DNA of 64,000 bases from Lycorma delicatula. Taxonomy: Eukaryota > Arthropoda > Insecta > Hemiptera > Fulgoridae. A model generated the notes under the pieces. That model was given only the letters and a program-made list of their open reading frames with translations. It was not told the DNA's origin and made no database searches. Of this stretch, positions 20,430-34,599 are shown piece after piece (the stretch's first letter is position 1; every line of letters begins with the position of its first letter). The stretch is from NCBI RefSeq assembly GCF_047948215.1, contig NC_134457.1:16342626-16406625 (forward strand), in the 5' to 3' direction. The position numbers were made by a program, and so were the translations under genes.

Positions 20430-23400
20430 CTTGGATTCAACAATCTGACACAATTGTTGTTCCTGGAAGAGTATGCCCACAATTTTTTACTGAAAACAAA
20501 TGCCGACTGAAAAGGTATTGTATAGTATGTTACCTATACAGGAGCATTTTTTGAATGTTTTGGCAGACATCACCAAATGCTGAGGTTAACATTGTATATT
20601 CTGAAATTGAGTAGGAATCATCAGTTAATACCAACATTCATTTGCCATAAATTTTTGCTACCAAGTCAAATCCATTTAATGGAATAGAAAATTTTTTCAT
20701 AAAAAATGATAAAATTTATCAAAATATTCCATAACTGATATGAATGATTCTAAAGCTGTTATCTTTAATGTAAAGGAAGATTTTTAATACTTCATAATGC
20801 ATTATGTTTATTACATTTAATTCAGTTCAAACTTAAAATCTGTTAATTATTTTAATTCAGTGAATAGTGATTAATGATCAATTACTAAGTCTTGTAATAA
20901 GTATAACATTTACAAACTAATATGTACATAGACATATTAACCTAAATGATGTTTGGGAATGATATAATGACACGTTGCTGTTTGGAAGCATTAGTTTTTC
21001 ACACAAATATGAGTAACACAGTTTTTTCAAATCCCTCTAGATGTATAATATAAAATTTAACATAATTATTTTATTAACCTCTGTTTAAATGTTAGATTTC
21101 ACTATTTGGGTATCCAGATACTTAATACTGTATGTATAACACTGTTGTACTGGTGTCAGGAATGGCATACAGCCAGAACAATTCTGGAAAATCCCAGAAA
21201 AAAATGATCATCAAAAAAGGAAAAAAAGTTATCTAGTATTTTTAACAATTAAATTTAAAAATGATTGTTACAGTAGTAAGCTAATATTGGATTGTGTAAT
21301 TCCTTCAGTTTCCTGCAACAACCATAATTACATGACCTTCTGCATTAAAATGTCAATAAATTCAACATGACACATGAATATGGTTCCTAAGTAGTTTTAG
21401 GAGATCACTAGTTATAATATTTGTTCACTTATTAATATGACATAAGAAATTATTCATCACTGTCATAAACAGGCTTTGTTTTTTAACTTTTTTTTGTTCC
21501 TTTATTCTAACCTTTTCTTTTATGAAAGAATGTCATGAGTCATAGATTGCTAACTCATTATCTTATTCTACCCTACTTAAAATATCCATCTTAACTCTTT
21601 CTAGTTACCTCTTTCTCAATCTATATCTTGGACTTTTCCATTTGCCTCCTAATTCAACATTTTCAATGCTGTACTTTCCTTGATCATTCTTTTAATGTCC
21701 TCAGACATTTCTTTCTATCTGGCTACCATGATTTTGTACTCTATACTCTTCTTCCTATTTTTCCACCATCCTCTATTGGCTCATGCTTCAAACATTTAAA
21801 ATCTAGCACTTCAAGAAGTTCACCTAGTAGTTTTAACTTTCCTCTTTCTTTTCTGGAGCAGTTTTGTACTTTCTTCATATGCTTTTAGTACTTCATGCTT
21901 TAACCCTTTCATCGCGAACAACAAGCACTGCCTGAATTTCATTTTTACTTTTAATCCATACATGATAACATTATCTCACCAAACAATCATTTTTTCCAAT
22001 ACTCCTCTTCCACAAATCATGTCTTCACCTCTTCATAAGTTTTATTCATTATTGCTATAAATAATACTGATATAATTAAATTTGTTATAACATCAAACTG
22101 TTTTAAGGTTATTATAAGTTATAATTTAGAATGAAAGGCCAGAGAGTGAATAAATTTACATTTTAACAAAACATAGGCTAATTCTAGATTTAATTCCAGT
22201 AGTATTTATGTGCATACCATGCCGACACATTATCCCTTATAGTTCTATTAATGTATTATGATGATCTGGAATTGCTTTTACGAATACAAATTCATTTTCT
22301 GACAGATATTTGTGTCAAGAGTAGTACCTGAATTCAATGCTATGGAAGTGTTTACAGTGTAATTAAAAAAATTTAAAAATATTTGTAAAAGCAGAAAAAA
22401 ATTATGCCAAACATTCAGATTATTCTTCTGCTTAATATCAATAACAAGGTATTTCTTTACAAGATTTATGCAGTAATAGTTCAGAATGTGCGATTTTTAT
22501 TTAAATAAACAAATTATTCCTTTAAGAATTTATTGAATTTACCACAGACGACCAAATACTTTAATTCAGAATGACATATTCTAGTTAATTATTGCTTCAG
22601 GACTCTTATTCAGTTGTCTGTGATAGTAGATCTTCAGCTATATTTATTAGCACCAAATAAAAATAATTTTGGACTCAAATTACGATCCGTATCCACCACT
22701 AAAGTCATAATTCTTAAATCTGTCTCCTTTCAAGTGACATATCATCACCTCTAGCAAAAATGTTCATTTAATAATGAATATCATACAGATAATATCATAC
22801 AGATAATAGTGGTATGGCATTAGCTCTACCTTTCAATATTAGAGTTTTTAGAAATGGTTAAATTATTTAAAATTAGCATTTTAATACTAAAAATAAGTTA
22901 AATTTAACATTTAGAAGAACATTATTTAATCAATAACTTTTTTTGAGTAATTATGAGTATGTTTTTTCATAAAGAATTTAAATCAAGGTTTTTTTTTTAG
23001 ATTAATTATAATTTTTGGAAGTATATTATAAGTATTATAATGTTTGCTAGCTCACATTTCTGAGAGATATGCATACATTGGTTTAAAAAAATTACTTTAT
23101 AAAGCAGCAAGAAATGTTGTTATTAACTTTATTTTTATACTATTATATATAACTCTGGTTATAGTAGTAATTTACTACTACTGCTCAATAGTAGTTATGA
23201 AGGTGGGTTGTATTTGAAACATTATGACTGTATTATCTGATATTCATACATTTACTTGTAGTGGATTAAATTTGTGTTTCATATTAATAAAATATTCTAT
23301 CTTTTTGGTGCTTTCATTTATACATTTTTGCATATAATATTATTATGTAGTAACTGCTCTAAAAAAATGTTGAAATTGGGATTTAAAAAAAAACATTACA

Positions 23401-24595
23401 TTTAATAGCAATGTTGAGGATAAAAACTAACACATCTTTAACTGTGTGTAATGTATTTTAATCTGCTACATAAGTTTAATAATGTTAAAAAGAGATCTGA
23501 TTATTAGTTATATTGTGATGTAATTATAATGAAAAGTTTCACTGTTAAAGTGTGAAAATGTCTGATAATTGAATTTTTCAAGCAAGAAAGTAATGAGTAT
23601 AGGTAAAATAAATAACAAGGGGCTAGGAGAAAGCATGTGGTGCTGGAATATGCATTTATAGAAGAGAAAATAAACAACAGAAATGTGTGAGGCTGCTCAC
23701 TGATATTTTAATATTTAAAAAAAGTAGAAAATAGAATAGAATAGAAATAGGATGGGGTTTAATTAACAAATCATTAAATTGATGAAAGGATCAACTGACT
23801 TCTATTATTTGACTGAATAAGAAATATACAGAGAATGGAAAATCAGGAATAATTAATAAAGTTTTGCTACAACAAACTTGAAGAATATTTAATATTAAAG
23901 GTGCTCTGTTCTCACACTAACTTCATCAATTGAAAAATTATCAGATTTATAAGAACATATATTAACAAATATATCATAATAATGGATAACATTATTAACA
24001 AGATTATTACTTTGTAAACATTAGTTTCATAGGAAAAATGAACTATTTCTGTTAAAAGTTACTACAACTCCATTTAGGATGAAATACTATTTTTTGTTTG
24101 ACACTGTAAATAGCACATAATTTTCTCTTTAAAAAATTACTTTTTATTTTTTTTACTGAGCTTTAAAAACTTTTTCCTAATAATTTCTGCATTGTACCTA
24201 AGGAGATATCTAATTTTCACTCTTACAGTGCTTTGTTTTGTTTGTATGTAGATTATTTAACTTTTACCATATTAATTAAACAGACAATTCTGTTTTATTA
24301 TTCTATTTTATCCTTGATAATCAGCTATGACATTAATTTAAATATATAAGCTTTGACAACAACATGCTTAATCAAATTTTTATAATAAAATACTTCTAAT
24401 AACTTCAAAACATTTTTAGTCATTTTTACGACAATCTTCAGAGACTGGTGCTGATATTCTTACAGTGGTGTAGCTAATGCTACTGCTGGCAGTTTTTTAA
24501 ATGATGCAGAAACATATGTAGAATTTGAATATAATATATATAAACACATGATGCAAAAGTTTGCTAAGGTGTAATCATTTTCATGTATGTGCAGT
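20430..24595. other. intergenic AT-rich sequence, no gene seen
   Basis: About 4.2 kb without a recognisable gene. At 21590-21900 there is a pyrimidine-rich segment with an 86-codon plus-strand frame, whose complement is Lys/Glu-rich and could be LINE debris. I cannot name it. Confidence 0.35.
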
Positions 24596-24599
24596 GTAC

Positions 24600-24900
24600 A
24601 TACACACACGTAGTATATATACAGGTTGTTTTTAATGCAGATGATTGTGTGATTTCTGTTTACGAGATGATTAGTAAATGTTGCCTCTACTTTGCTAAGG
24701 AGGTCTTTCAAGTATATGTTGAAGTTTTTTTGAAATTGCTTCCCATTTGACCAATATAGAACACTGTGCAATTGGAACAGTTGTTACTTTATACTTTCCA
24801 GAGGTGTTGTGCTTGTTAGGAAAATTGTATTCTGTGCGTAAGCAAAATTATTTTCCTTTGTTTGTTCTGAAAACTACACTGCATTCAGATTTTTAGATTT
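24600..24900 (-). pseudogene. Penelope-like element, GIY-YIG endonuclease remnant
   Basis: On the minus strand I read a linker (VVFRTNKG, then KHNTSGKYKVT), then CSNCTVFYIGQMGSNFKK, then after a frameshift SKVEATFTNHLVNRNHTI. This order is the pattern of the C-terminal GIY-YIG nuclease of Penelope-like retroelements: SGxYKxxCxxC, then xYIGQTxRxFxxR, then a FxxHLxxxxH block. The second Cys-Cys pair and the YIG triplet remain. Stops and shifts make it inactive. No reverse transcriptase part was found upstream. Confidence 0.7.
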
Positions 24901-24960
24901 GTAACTGTTTTATATACTGATTGACTGCAGACAGCATATTTAATCTTGTATTATAGGTCA

Positions 24961-27789
24961 GTACTGTTGTTACATTGCTGTAGGAAGGTTAACAAAATAT
25001 TTTAGGGCTAATTAGTATGTACTTTTCATTAATCCATTGTTACCCACTGTCAGAATAGTGTAAAAACCTCACAAGTACAGTATAATTTTAAATAAGTACA
25101 GTAATATTTTCAATAATGTTTTTTTAATATTTATAATAATCCTCTCAGGCTTTATAAAAATTATGATAATAAGGATCATTGTAAAAATTTACATTGCAGA
25201 AAAATGCCAATGGTTATTACTTGTGTAAAAAGATATGAGGAAAATGATTTTGATAACCTCAAGAAAAATAAGCTTTTTTTACTAAATACTGTATAGAGTA
25301 TAAAATCAAATTAACCCACATCAACAATCTCTTTTGAAAGGTTAAGAAAATTTAAACATTAAAGCACTTTAACAAAGTTTACAATGTTGATATATCATGC
25401 AGTAAATGTTTTTAAATTATATATAATTATACTATAGGCATTATAATTATATTATTATAATTATACTATAGGCCAATAAAATTAAATTCCTAATAATTTT
25501 TATCAGTTTTTACTGTCATTTTATTTGTAATTATGTACATACAAAAATACATATAATTTTTTCAAGATAAAAAATTCATCCACTCATCATTTATTACAAT
25601 AGTATTTTTTTAGTGTGAAACAGCTACTATTTTAGCAAAAGAAATAAACAATTGATAATGATATAAAATAAGTTAATAGAATGTAACGTCAATGAGACCA
25701 ACAATCAGTAAATATTACATTACTTTAAACAGATTTAATCATTTTATCTAATGTTAAATATTCAAACTAGCCCACTGTTACAAGCAGCATTACATTTAAA
25801 TACAGAATTTATGAATACAAATCTTTTATATGTAGGAATGCAGTTACCTCTGAGAACACAATCAAAAATTTAATTAAGAACCCACAAATTAGTAACACAA
25901 ACAAAATTTGTACATCACACAACTTTAAAATGTTTTGAAAAAAATTGAATGTGTTCAAATATTCTTTTAGGAAAGACATTTTCAATCAAAAGTAGCAAAG
26001 AGAAAGCAAGACTACATATGTATATGCTTAAAAGATCTACAATACAGCATGCACCACATAAGATGAAGCTTGTGTTGAACATCATGTAAATATCTAAAAT
26101 TATTTCTGTAAAAAAATTAATTAATATTTATGTATAAATCATAGTTTTATAAAAAAAAAAAAGAAAAAATGATCGCATGAAATTTCAACTTTATTAAATG
26201 ATTTTTAAATTTGGACAGTTTTTCTGTATGACATATGCATTTTTCATTATGATAAATATTTAGAGGAAAGGTGGTATTGTTCCTTATACAGAATAAATAT
26301 GATTATGTTATTTGACAAATAAATTAAAATACTGGACTTTTAAGGATGTAAAAATTACTCATGAAATAATGATTAGTTTCTGCAGAATTCCATTGTCAAG
26401 AACATGCTTGTTATTTTCATTGATTTCTTGAATTTTATCTAGTAACTATTTTTTTTTTTTTTTTTTAATATTAATTTTAAAAATAAAAACTTTTGTTTAC
26501 AGCTACTTGTATTGCATAAGTTAGAAAAACAAAACTGACAACATGTATGTGACTAAAAAATTTGTTTTTTTGTTAGTTATTAAATGCAAACAGAAAAAAT
26601 ATCATTTAGACTTTACTGCAATCATATAGCCCTATAGATACAATAATGATTAGTAAATAAACTTAATGAATTTTATAATTGCAAAAAATATAATAAATTG
26701 ATTTTATTTACTTTCTTCTAATGATTTACAACACTTTCTTATATGAATTCATTGTTAGATTTTTTAAACTATTTGCTTATAAACCAATATGGTTAAAACT
26801 ATAGACATTTAAAATAATTTTAAATGATTTAATTAAGAAAATTAAATCAAGATAACTGAAAAAATTAAAAGTATCATTATATGGTACTATTTTTTCAAAA
26901 GCAATATATAAAGTTGCTATGGAGGAATACAATTCACAGGGTCTTATAAAAATATTGTGGCAGTATCCTTAAAACATCATTGTATATGGTTATCTAATGT
27001 TGTTATATGGTTATCTGTGTTAATTAATTTAATTAATTTCATTCACAGAATGCAAAATTATTTTCATCAAAATTCTTCCGATAAAATTTCTACAATAATA
27101 AAAGATGATATTGGAATAAAAAGTTTGTTTTGTGTTGACTGTAAATCAGAGTGTAACGTTAAATGGTCTATATGATTAAGAAATGTGTTTATATTTGGAT
27201 AAACTCCCATAATTCTGCTAAAAAAGTGTGGATAATAAACCTAAAACTTAAAAGTTTTCATCTCTTTTTTTTGTGTAGATGTTTGTATTTGACACACTTA
27301 AAAGCTGTACTTTTTCTATCAATACTAGCATTAATTTAAATGAAAACATTTAAAAAAGTTACTTTACTGTTTTACAGAAAAATAATTGCCAGTTCTGATA
27401 GCACTATCATTTTTAATATACATTAGTTTTTTCTTCTAGTAGAAAGATACAATAATTTATGCACAAGCTACCATCTTTAGTGGTACAATCTATACACACA
27501 CACACATATATACACTTATACACACTTATATTACACTTAAAACAAGTATGAACTATAGTGCGAACAATGAAAATAAAAGCTTGCTTGCACAAGGCAGACT
27601 ATATTGATCTTTTCTCATAACATTAGGCTCATTCAGAAACTGAGTATTCTGCAATACATTGTGTTGTAACTATTTTCATAAATAGCAGAAATTCTTTCCA
27701 CAATTAAAATCTATTATCATTTTGTTTAAATTCAGACAATAATTTCTTTAAAAATATTTAGTATACTTATAAATATTTCTTTCTTTATA
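24961..27789. other. intergenic AT-rich sequence, no gene seen
   Basis: No confident features. One plus-strand stretch at 27050-27174 follows an acceptor-like ttcattcacag and encodes about 42 residues with a CVDCKSEC motif before a stop. It could be a terminal exon, but I see no partner exon. Confidence 0.3.
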
Positions 27790-27806
27790 CAGTACAAACT
27801 TGTATT

Positions 27807-27962
27807 TTTTTTAACCCCCAGAACCACTGTTAGGCATTATTTCAGAGAATGAGATAAATGACAATTTTTGTAGTGTGTGAAAATGCCATGTCTGACTGGG
27901 GTTTGAACCTGGGACCTCCAGATTAAAGACCAAGACACTACAACTCTCTCCACAAAGGCCAG
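27807..27962 (-). mobile_element. second tRNA-derived SINE type, with 17-base target duplication
   Basis: On the minus strand the head reads ggcctttgtggagagag and tcttggtc, with a strong box B (ggttcaaacccc) in the expected position. The tail (tctgaaataatgcc, cagtggttctggggg) resembles the tail of the other SINE family in this window, while the tRNA-like head is different. Perfect 17-base flanking repeats cagtacaaacttgtatt lie at 27790-27806 and 27963-27979. The inserted part is 156 bases. Confidence 0.88.
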
Positions 27963-28244
27963 CAGTACAAACTTGTATTAATAAATTATTATTACACATC
28001 AGAATGTTTCATTTGAGTTATATTTATATGCATTTGTTGTAATGGGTATTAGTAATGTTGATGATGTTTATAGTAATAAACATCATCATTAAATAATACG
28101 CCTATACCCTACAAATTATAATAATTTATTAATAACTTAGTCATTTTATACTTCTTAGAATAACTAAGTAATTTTTTTCATACTGTTAACTAATATTCAG
28201 TACCAGTCTTAACTTTTCAACTATTTCATGAAGTGGGCATCTGA

Positions 28245-28770
28245 AAAATTAATTTCTGGTCTTCCCCCCGTCACTAGTTGTTATCAATGATGTGCCATAC
28301 CACAATTTACTTCTAGAGAAGCCTCCAAAGTCAAATGATAGGGAAAGTGGCATGATTAATTGGCTAGAAAAATACAATATTCTGTTTAATAAAGCAATGT
28401 TAAAACCACAATTGTATGACATAATTAAATCACATAGAAATTAAAAAATAAAGTACCATTTTGATGAACTATTAAAAAACAGGGGCATCAGGTTCTGTGA
28501 CTTCCACCTTATCATCCCAATTTAAATCTGATCAAGATAGTATGGTCGGCTCTGAAAAGATATGTTGGTAATAACAACCATTTTTAATGTCAAATATTAA
28601 AAAATTAACTGAGGAAAAAATGAATGAAATGAATAAGGATGATAGGAAACCATATTTGAAATACGTAAAAAAAAAAAACTGAAACTGAGTATAAGAAAAT
28701 GGATGACAAAACGACAGATAAATTTATCATACATCTAGACAGTGGTAGTGAAAGTGACTTCCGATGAAGA
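28245..28770 (+). pseudogene. DDE transposase C-terminal half, IS630/Tc1/mariner-like
   Basis: The frame from 28279 reads VINDVPYHNLLLEKPPKSN, MINWLEKYNILF and LKPQLYDIIKSH, then after a short interruption KYHFDELLKNRGI and a degraded PPYHCELNPIE-type block (FCDFHLIIPI). It ends near 28740 with FIIHLDSGSESD. This is the DDE region of insect transposases that carry the DNAxYHS motif and an acidic C-terminus. The Asn-Ala after the Asp is lost and the third acidic block is broken. No terminal repeats were found. Confidence 0.65.
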
Positions 28771-28774
28771 CAGA

Positions 28775-31700
28775 GAAAAACTTGACAGGAACTGAACATA
28801 TAATGCAAATTTCAGGTAAGTGTTAATAATAATAGTACAATCAACAATATCATACAAAAAAAAAATTGAAAATTCTAAATATTACACAATAATAATTATA
28901 AATCTAATTTAGTGTATTTATGAATACAATATACATTCAAGCAGTAGTTAAAATTTTTTTAGTTTAAAAATACACCAAAATTAAAATTCTTGATTTGCAC
29001 TCTTTATTTATTGAATTATTAATACTAATTGCATAATAATGAATTATAACTAATAAAATATGTAAACGGTAATAAATTAAACATGTATAGATAAAAGTAC
29101 AATGATTATTATTGTCCTATCAGATAGGTGAAAATTATTTTAGGTTTGATAGTAGTGCAGTCTCGACTTTCTCCAACAGAAGCTTTTATTTTCACTGTAC
29201 ACACAGTACTTTCCTCTTAGAATTATGTTAAATGAAAATAAGAATCAATAGCTATTATTTTTATCTTGTTATATCAGTGATAGGATTCAATAGTTTTTAA
29301 TACAAAATACTTTTATTTATTTAGAACACTTTTACATAACATTCTTCTTGACTGAAAATAATGTGTCCAGAATATGTAACAATGTTTATCATAAGGCTTC
29401 AAGTGTCAGACTTTTAATATTTTCAAGTCATATAGTTTCTAAAGAAAGTATAGCAATCTGACTAATTTGCTGTTAACTTTGTTAAGTTTTACTCAAAACA
29501 AAAAGAATATATATTCTGTAATTATAATTCTATAGCACTCTATGTAAGAACATTTATGTTAATAGTAATTAACAAACATTAATTACTGATAATTAATATC
29601 TAACAACAAAGATTTTTTAAGTAGAAAACAAGTGTTTACAAAAGGAAACACGAAATGTCTTTTATAATACTTCTGTTATATAATATCTACAGCATTAGTT
29701 ATGAAATCCCTAGCCATCATTATATTTTGGTGTAAAAGTCACCCCACTTAAAACTGGGTTTTGAGATACTAAAATGTCTTCTCAAATATATAACTTTATA
29801 CATATTTAGAATACAGAAAAACGAAGACTATAATGTCTTTCTAGTTTACTTACTTTGCATTTTCTATTTTGCAAATGTTTTTAACAGTAGCTATTTCAGT
29901 GATAGTATACTAAATAACATCTTTTTAATTCTTCTGAAACACATTTTGATTGGATTCCATGAATATAGGATGCTAAAATATACAGTAAATTTGAGATACT
30001 GTATATCTAAGACTGAATTGTAAGACATCGGCTACAGAAAAATCAACTGGTATATAAAGGTACAGATGAAAATGATTTCATTATGATGTGAATTTTGGTA
30101 GGCAATTGATTATTAAGTATCACAACAGATTAGTGCAGAGGCAATAGTTTCTCTAACGCCAAACTAAAAAATAGGCTTACATAAATTTTCAGTGTAAATA
30201 TAAAAGGATGGCTAAATCATCATTATAAGGTTAAAAAAATATGGAAGCAAAAATTTGCAACTGATACACCCATCCTGGCAAGTATGTTAAAAATTTAAAT
30301 ATTATCTTTATTGTCAATAATCCATTTAAAAACTGTTTCAAATACAAACAGTGAATGTGTTCTGCTGTTGACAAACATTTAATTCAGTTGAAATAAGAAA
30401 AACATGTTCTTCAAAAACATCTTCTGCAAAAATTAAAAGGTATGACTATTATAAAAAAGTAAAATTTAAATTAATGTCTTTGTTGAAGTATAATATGTTT
30501 AGTTGATCTAAGCATTCTAATTCTGGTAAGTATCGATTGTTTACTCTGAATATATGTTCTGTAATAAATTGAATAAATGTGGATGAGGATTTTAATGAAA
30601 TTTTTCCATATAATATAGGTCACTATATGCGAAACTAAAAGATCATAAAAATCACAGTGATGAATTATGAAGTAAAATATAAAGATTGTTGTTTATTTGA
30701 AACTCAACTTAAAAACGTGCTGGCTGTTGTATGACCATAACATACTTTTACATATATTTAATGAGGGAAGTGAGAAGGATGAATTTATAAATAAGAAATG
30801 CCAGTCTTGAAGATCAACCAAATAATATCTGATCTAGAATCTAGAGTTACACTTACATCAATAGTTTATAAGCTTAGTTACTCATTTAAAACAGTAATAA
30901 ATACAATCATAATAACGCCATTACATGTTTTACAGTAACATTTATAATATGTTAATATACATCTGTGTTCTAATTCTGAAACAAGATAACCAAGTAAAAT
31001 TATACACTGATTTAATTAAAGAAACAGAATAAAGTTATTTTTAAATCCTTTTTTTAGAATTTTAGAATTGTATTTAATTGCTTGTAAAATATTTTTTTAA
31101 TAATTGGATAGGAGTCCAATAATAAATTAAGATCTTCTGATCTTAATTAAAAATTTTATGCTGATATGTAGTATGGATGAGGAACTGGGAGGGAAAAAAA
31201 TCTTAGTTTTTTTAATTGAAGATTTTAGACTTGAAGTTGTCAACAAATCTGAGTAAGAGAGAAGGAAACAAAAATCTTACAGCCCTTCATTTTTTAAAAA
31301 GAGCTGTAAGATTTGTGTGATGTAATATTTGAATAACTGGTTTGTGAGTGTAAATCAATTATATTAATTTAGTCTATCAATTACTGTAATTTTGTTTTAT
31401 GTTTACCTATAACACCAATACTTTATCATCCATTAATATTTTAACAGGAGTTTAGAAAAACTGTTGTCAATCTGCTTTGACTAGAATTAAATATTCCAGA
31501 GTGGAATTTTTTATTACTACTTATGTTTAACTACTTAAATTCTATTCAATATTTAGTTGTAACTTCTAATACATTACTCTCTCTTAACAAACAATTTAAT
31601 TATGCTATTTCACCTCAAAATGAGTTTTGTTTAAAATAAAAGCAATTTTTTCTGGTTAACAGAAAACTCCAATCTAAGACTTACCCATTAGTAAATATTA

Positions 31701-31870
31701 TTCAGTACAGATTGTTCAAAAATGAATATACTGGTTGTTTTAAAGCTATGTAATATTTCTCAAGTTTCACGTATATTGATTAATTGTATATGGAATGAAA
31801 TAGCAACGGCTTTAGCTGTGTGCAAGCTCATAAACTGTTTCCTTTACCTTCCACTTGAAAGCGTTAGTAG
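28775..31870. other. intergenic AT-rich sequence, nothing recognised
   Basis: About 3.1 kb with low GC and no coding region, transposon end or structured repeat that I can support. Confidence 0.45.
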
Positions 31871-31875
31871 CAAAG

Positions 31876-32520
31876 ATGGCAACCCCCCAACAGAAAGTCT
31901 TCTGTGTTTGCAGTTAGCAAAGTTTGAATCTGTAATTACCATTCAACATGGTGGTATAAACAATTTGAAACCACTGGCTGTATTTGTAAAGGAAAAGACT
32001 ACAAGATGATCGAGTGTGTCCAAAGACAATCTTGAACATGTAAGAAAGTCTTCTGTGCGTAAACTTAGGAAATCTATTAGGAAGGCTAGTTGTGGATTAA
32101 CAAATCCAATGATGTATGTGTGGAGAGTTTTAAGGAAATGCTTACAACTGCATCCGTATTGTTTACAGCTGTTACAAGCTCTAAGCCTACAAACTATGGT
32201 TTGCGTGCTAGCTTCACAAATGAAATGATGTACTATGACAATGAAGATTTTCTTTATTGTGTCATATACAGTGATGAATTAACATTTTATGTTAATGGAA
32301 ACGTAAACACTCATAAATTTGTGTATCTGGAGATCAGAAAATCCTCACGAAATACTGTAGTGTGAATGAGACTTCCCAAAACTGAATGTTTTTTGTGTTG
32401 TATCCCAATGGCAAGTTTACACTCGCTGTCAGAGTTCTTTTTCACAGAAACAAGTTCTCTGGAATGGACTGTCTTGATACGTTACAACTATGGCTCTTTC
32501 CTCAACCGAAATATGAACCA
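31876..32520 (+). pseudogene. DUF4817-type Tc1/mariner transposase remnant
   Basis: The start ATG at 31876 reads MATPQQKVFCV, the conserved start of a very common insect transposase. After small breaks it continues AKFESVITIQ, VSKDNLEHVRKSS, RKSIRKASCGL, VWRVLRKCLQLHPYCLQLLQAL. It then shifts frame to YGLRASFTNEM and CVIYSDELTFYVNGNVNTHKF (first catalytic Asp), and to FPKLNVFCVVSQ. The region for the other two acidic residues is missing. No terminal repeats were identified. Confidence 0.8.
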
Positions 32521-32524
32521 ATAT

Positions 32525-34595
32525 ACTAAGAGATAAAATAAATTCAACAAATTTAAATTAAATTAAATTTTTCATATTATTAGCTAGCTCTATATTACTT
32601 TCACTATATTATAAATTAATAAGGCTGTCAGACAATGAAAAGGAAATAAGTTATGATTATAACTGAGTTGTAAACTAAAAATTGAGCTGAAAAGGATAAA
32701 TTGTAATTTGTATATTGTAACCAATTTAGACAATCACCTGTCAGTAATTTGATGAAGAGAAAAGAAAATGTATATTTGAAATACTTCCAAAAGCGGGAGT
32801 GGTGAATTACACTAGTAAATAACAAAAATATTATTGTGAATTAATGAATGAGATATTATACATTATTAATCTGACTGAATGTTAAATTCAATTTTACTTA
32901 TTCAACATTCTGAGTTCTTAATTCTGACAAAACAAAGATTTGCTTTTAACTCGGCTATCTAGGACAGATGAAGCTGGATTACTTTTTTAGAGTTCTGCCT
33001 GATATATAATTTCAGGTCTTATATATTTTCTAGTTTATTCTAATCCTACAAGTTCATTTAAAGCAAACTCCATATCCCAAATCTTTCTTATTTATTGCTG
33101 CTTGTCATTTGTTTTTTCAAACATTATAATAAAAATAAATAAATAAATATAAAAATAACTTGTCAATTACAATAACTTTATTATGGTCTGAACATAATAA
33201 TTTTATGCTTAAAAAATATTTTTTGTTTTTTTGAAAATCTTTAATTCTACAAATTTTTATATTAACTGGTAGTTTAGCTAGTCTGCAACCTCTTAAGCTG
33301 CTTTAGTCTAGATAAACAAGGTTTTATAGCAATACAGTAATAGACAGATCCTGGATAAAATGATAAACTATATCCTTTATAGCCTGACTGTTCTGTAATA
33401 ATGAAGGGTATATTTCACATAAATGCAAACTGCCAAACAACAAACTGGCTTTTTTGTAATTGCTAAAGTTAAATATTGTTGAATAAATATATAGTGCATC
33501 CTGTTGGCATTTAGTAGATAATACCCATTTTGATCAATGTTTATTAAAATAAATAAAAATAATAATATTTATCATGCACTATATTTTGATTAAAATTTGG
33601 GAAATATTTATTTGCACCTTACATTTTTTACTAAAGAGTACTATATTAAACATTATTTTGTAATTTACAGTGCTGTAAATACTAATTTAGAGTGAACATT
33701 TATTTTCTCTGAAACATAAAATATTCCAAGTATTAAATGCATTTATATTATTAAGTAAAAGGGTTATGTACTAAAATATATAGTAACAAGCATTGTTATC
33801 ATGTTAACACAATAGTGTGTAGGGATACAGATTGTTCTATATTATAATGAAAACATGGTACTACTAAGATTGTCATAAGAACAGAGCAATTCTTTATCCT
33901 TACCTACAGCATTTACTAAACAAATTGGTATAATACTTACTATTTACTAAACTAACATGTGTTCTCTTAAATATATAACAAATTTTCAAAATTAAAGCAG
34001 GAAAGCTTTTTCATAAATATAAAAAATGTTTCTTAACTGATTACATATCTTCATAAAAAGATAAACCATGTAAAGAGTCTGACAGTTTTTGTGTAAGTTC
34101 AGGGTAATATGTGACTTATGGATCTTACTCAGATGTATTGAAACAGGTTTTCAGATTGTGAAGTAAGCAGAACTAAATATTGGTTCTATTAATAATAGCA
34201 TATAAAAAACCATTAAAAGGTAACATCTAGATTTAAGCCTATGTTTAACAGTATTATGAAACAAGTGATAAGTGTCAGTACTAAATCAAAAGCCCAATTA
34301 CAGTATAATTGTATTTAAATTACAGTATACAACAGGAAATTAAAAAATACATTTTGTAAGTCTTAAGTTTTTTAATGTTTGTTATTTATCATTGAAGGTT
34401 GAGCCATCTTATTTAAAACATAATTCTCAAAAATAATATTAAAATATGTTTTAAGAACCTTTAACTCCATCTTCAATCTTCTAAAGTTTGACATATTGGT
34501 TCTACATATGCAGAACCATACATAGCGCAAACTTAGAAGTGTATATGGAATTAACAGTATTCTATTCTCCAATTTCTAAACCTCATCCAGTTAGC
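32525..34595. other. intergenic AT-rich sequence, nothing recognised
   Basis: Nothing with coding or mobile-element character seen in this 2 kb stretch. Confidence 0.45.
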
Positions 34596-34599
34596 ATGT

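Noticed and set aside
27050..27174. possible terminal exon after ttcattcacag
   Set aside because: Only about 42 residues, no partner exon, no homology that I recognise; acceptor-like strings are common in AT-rich DNA.
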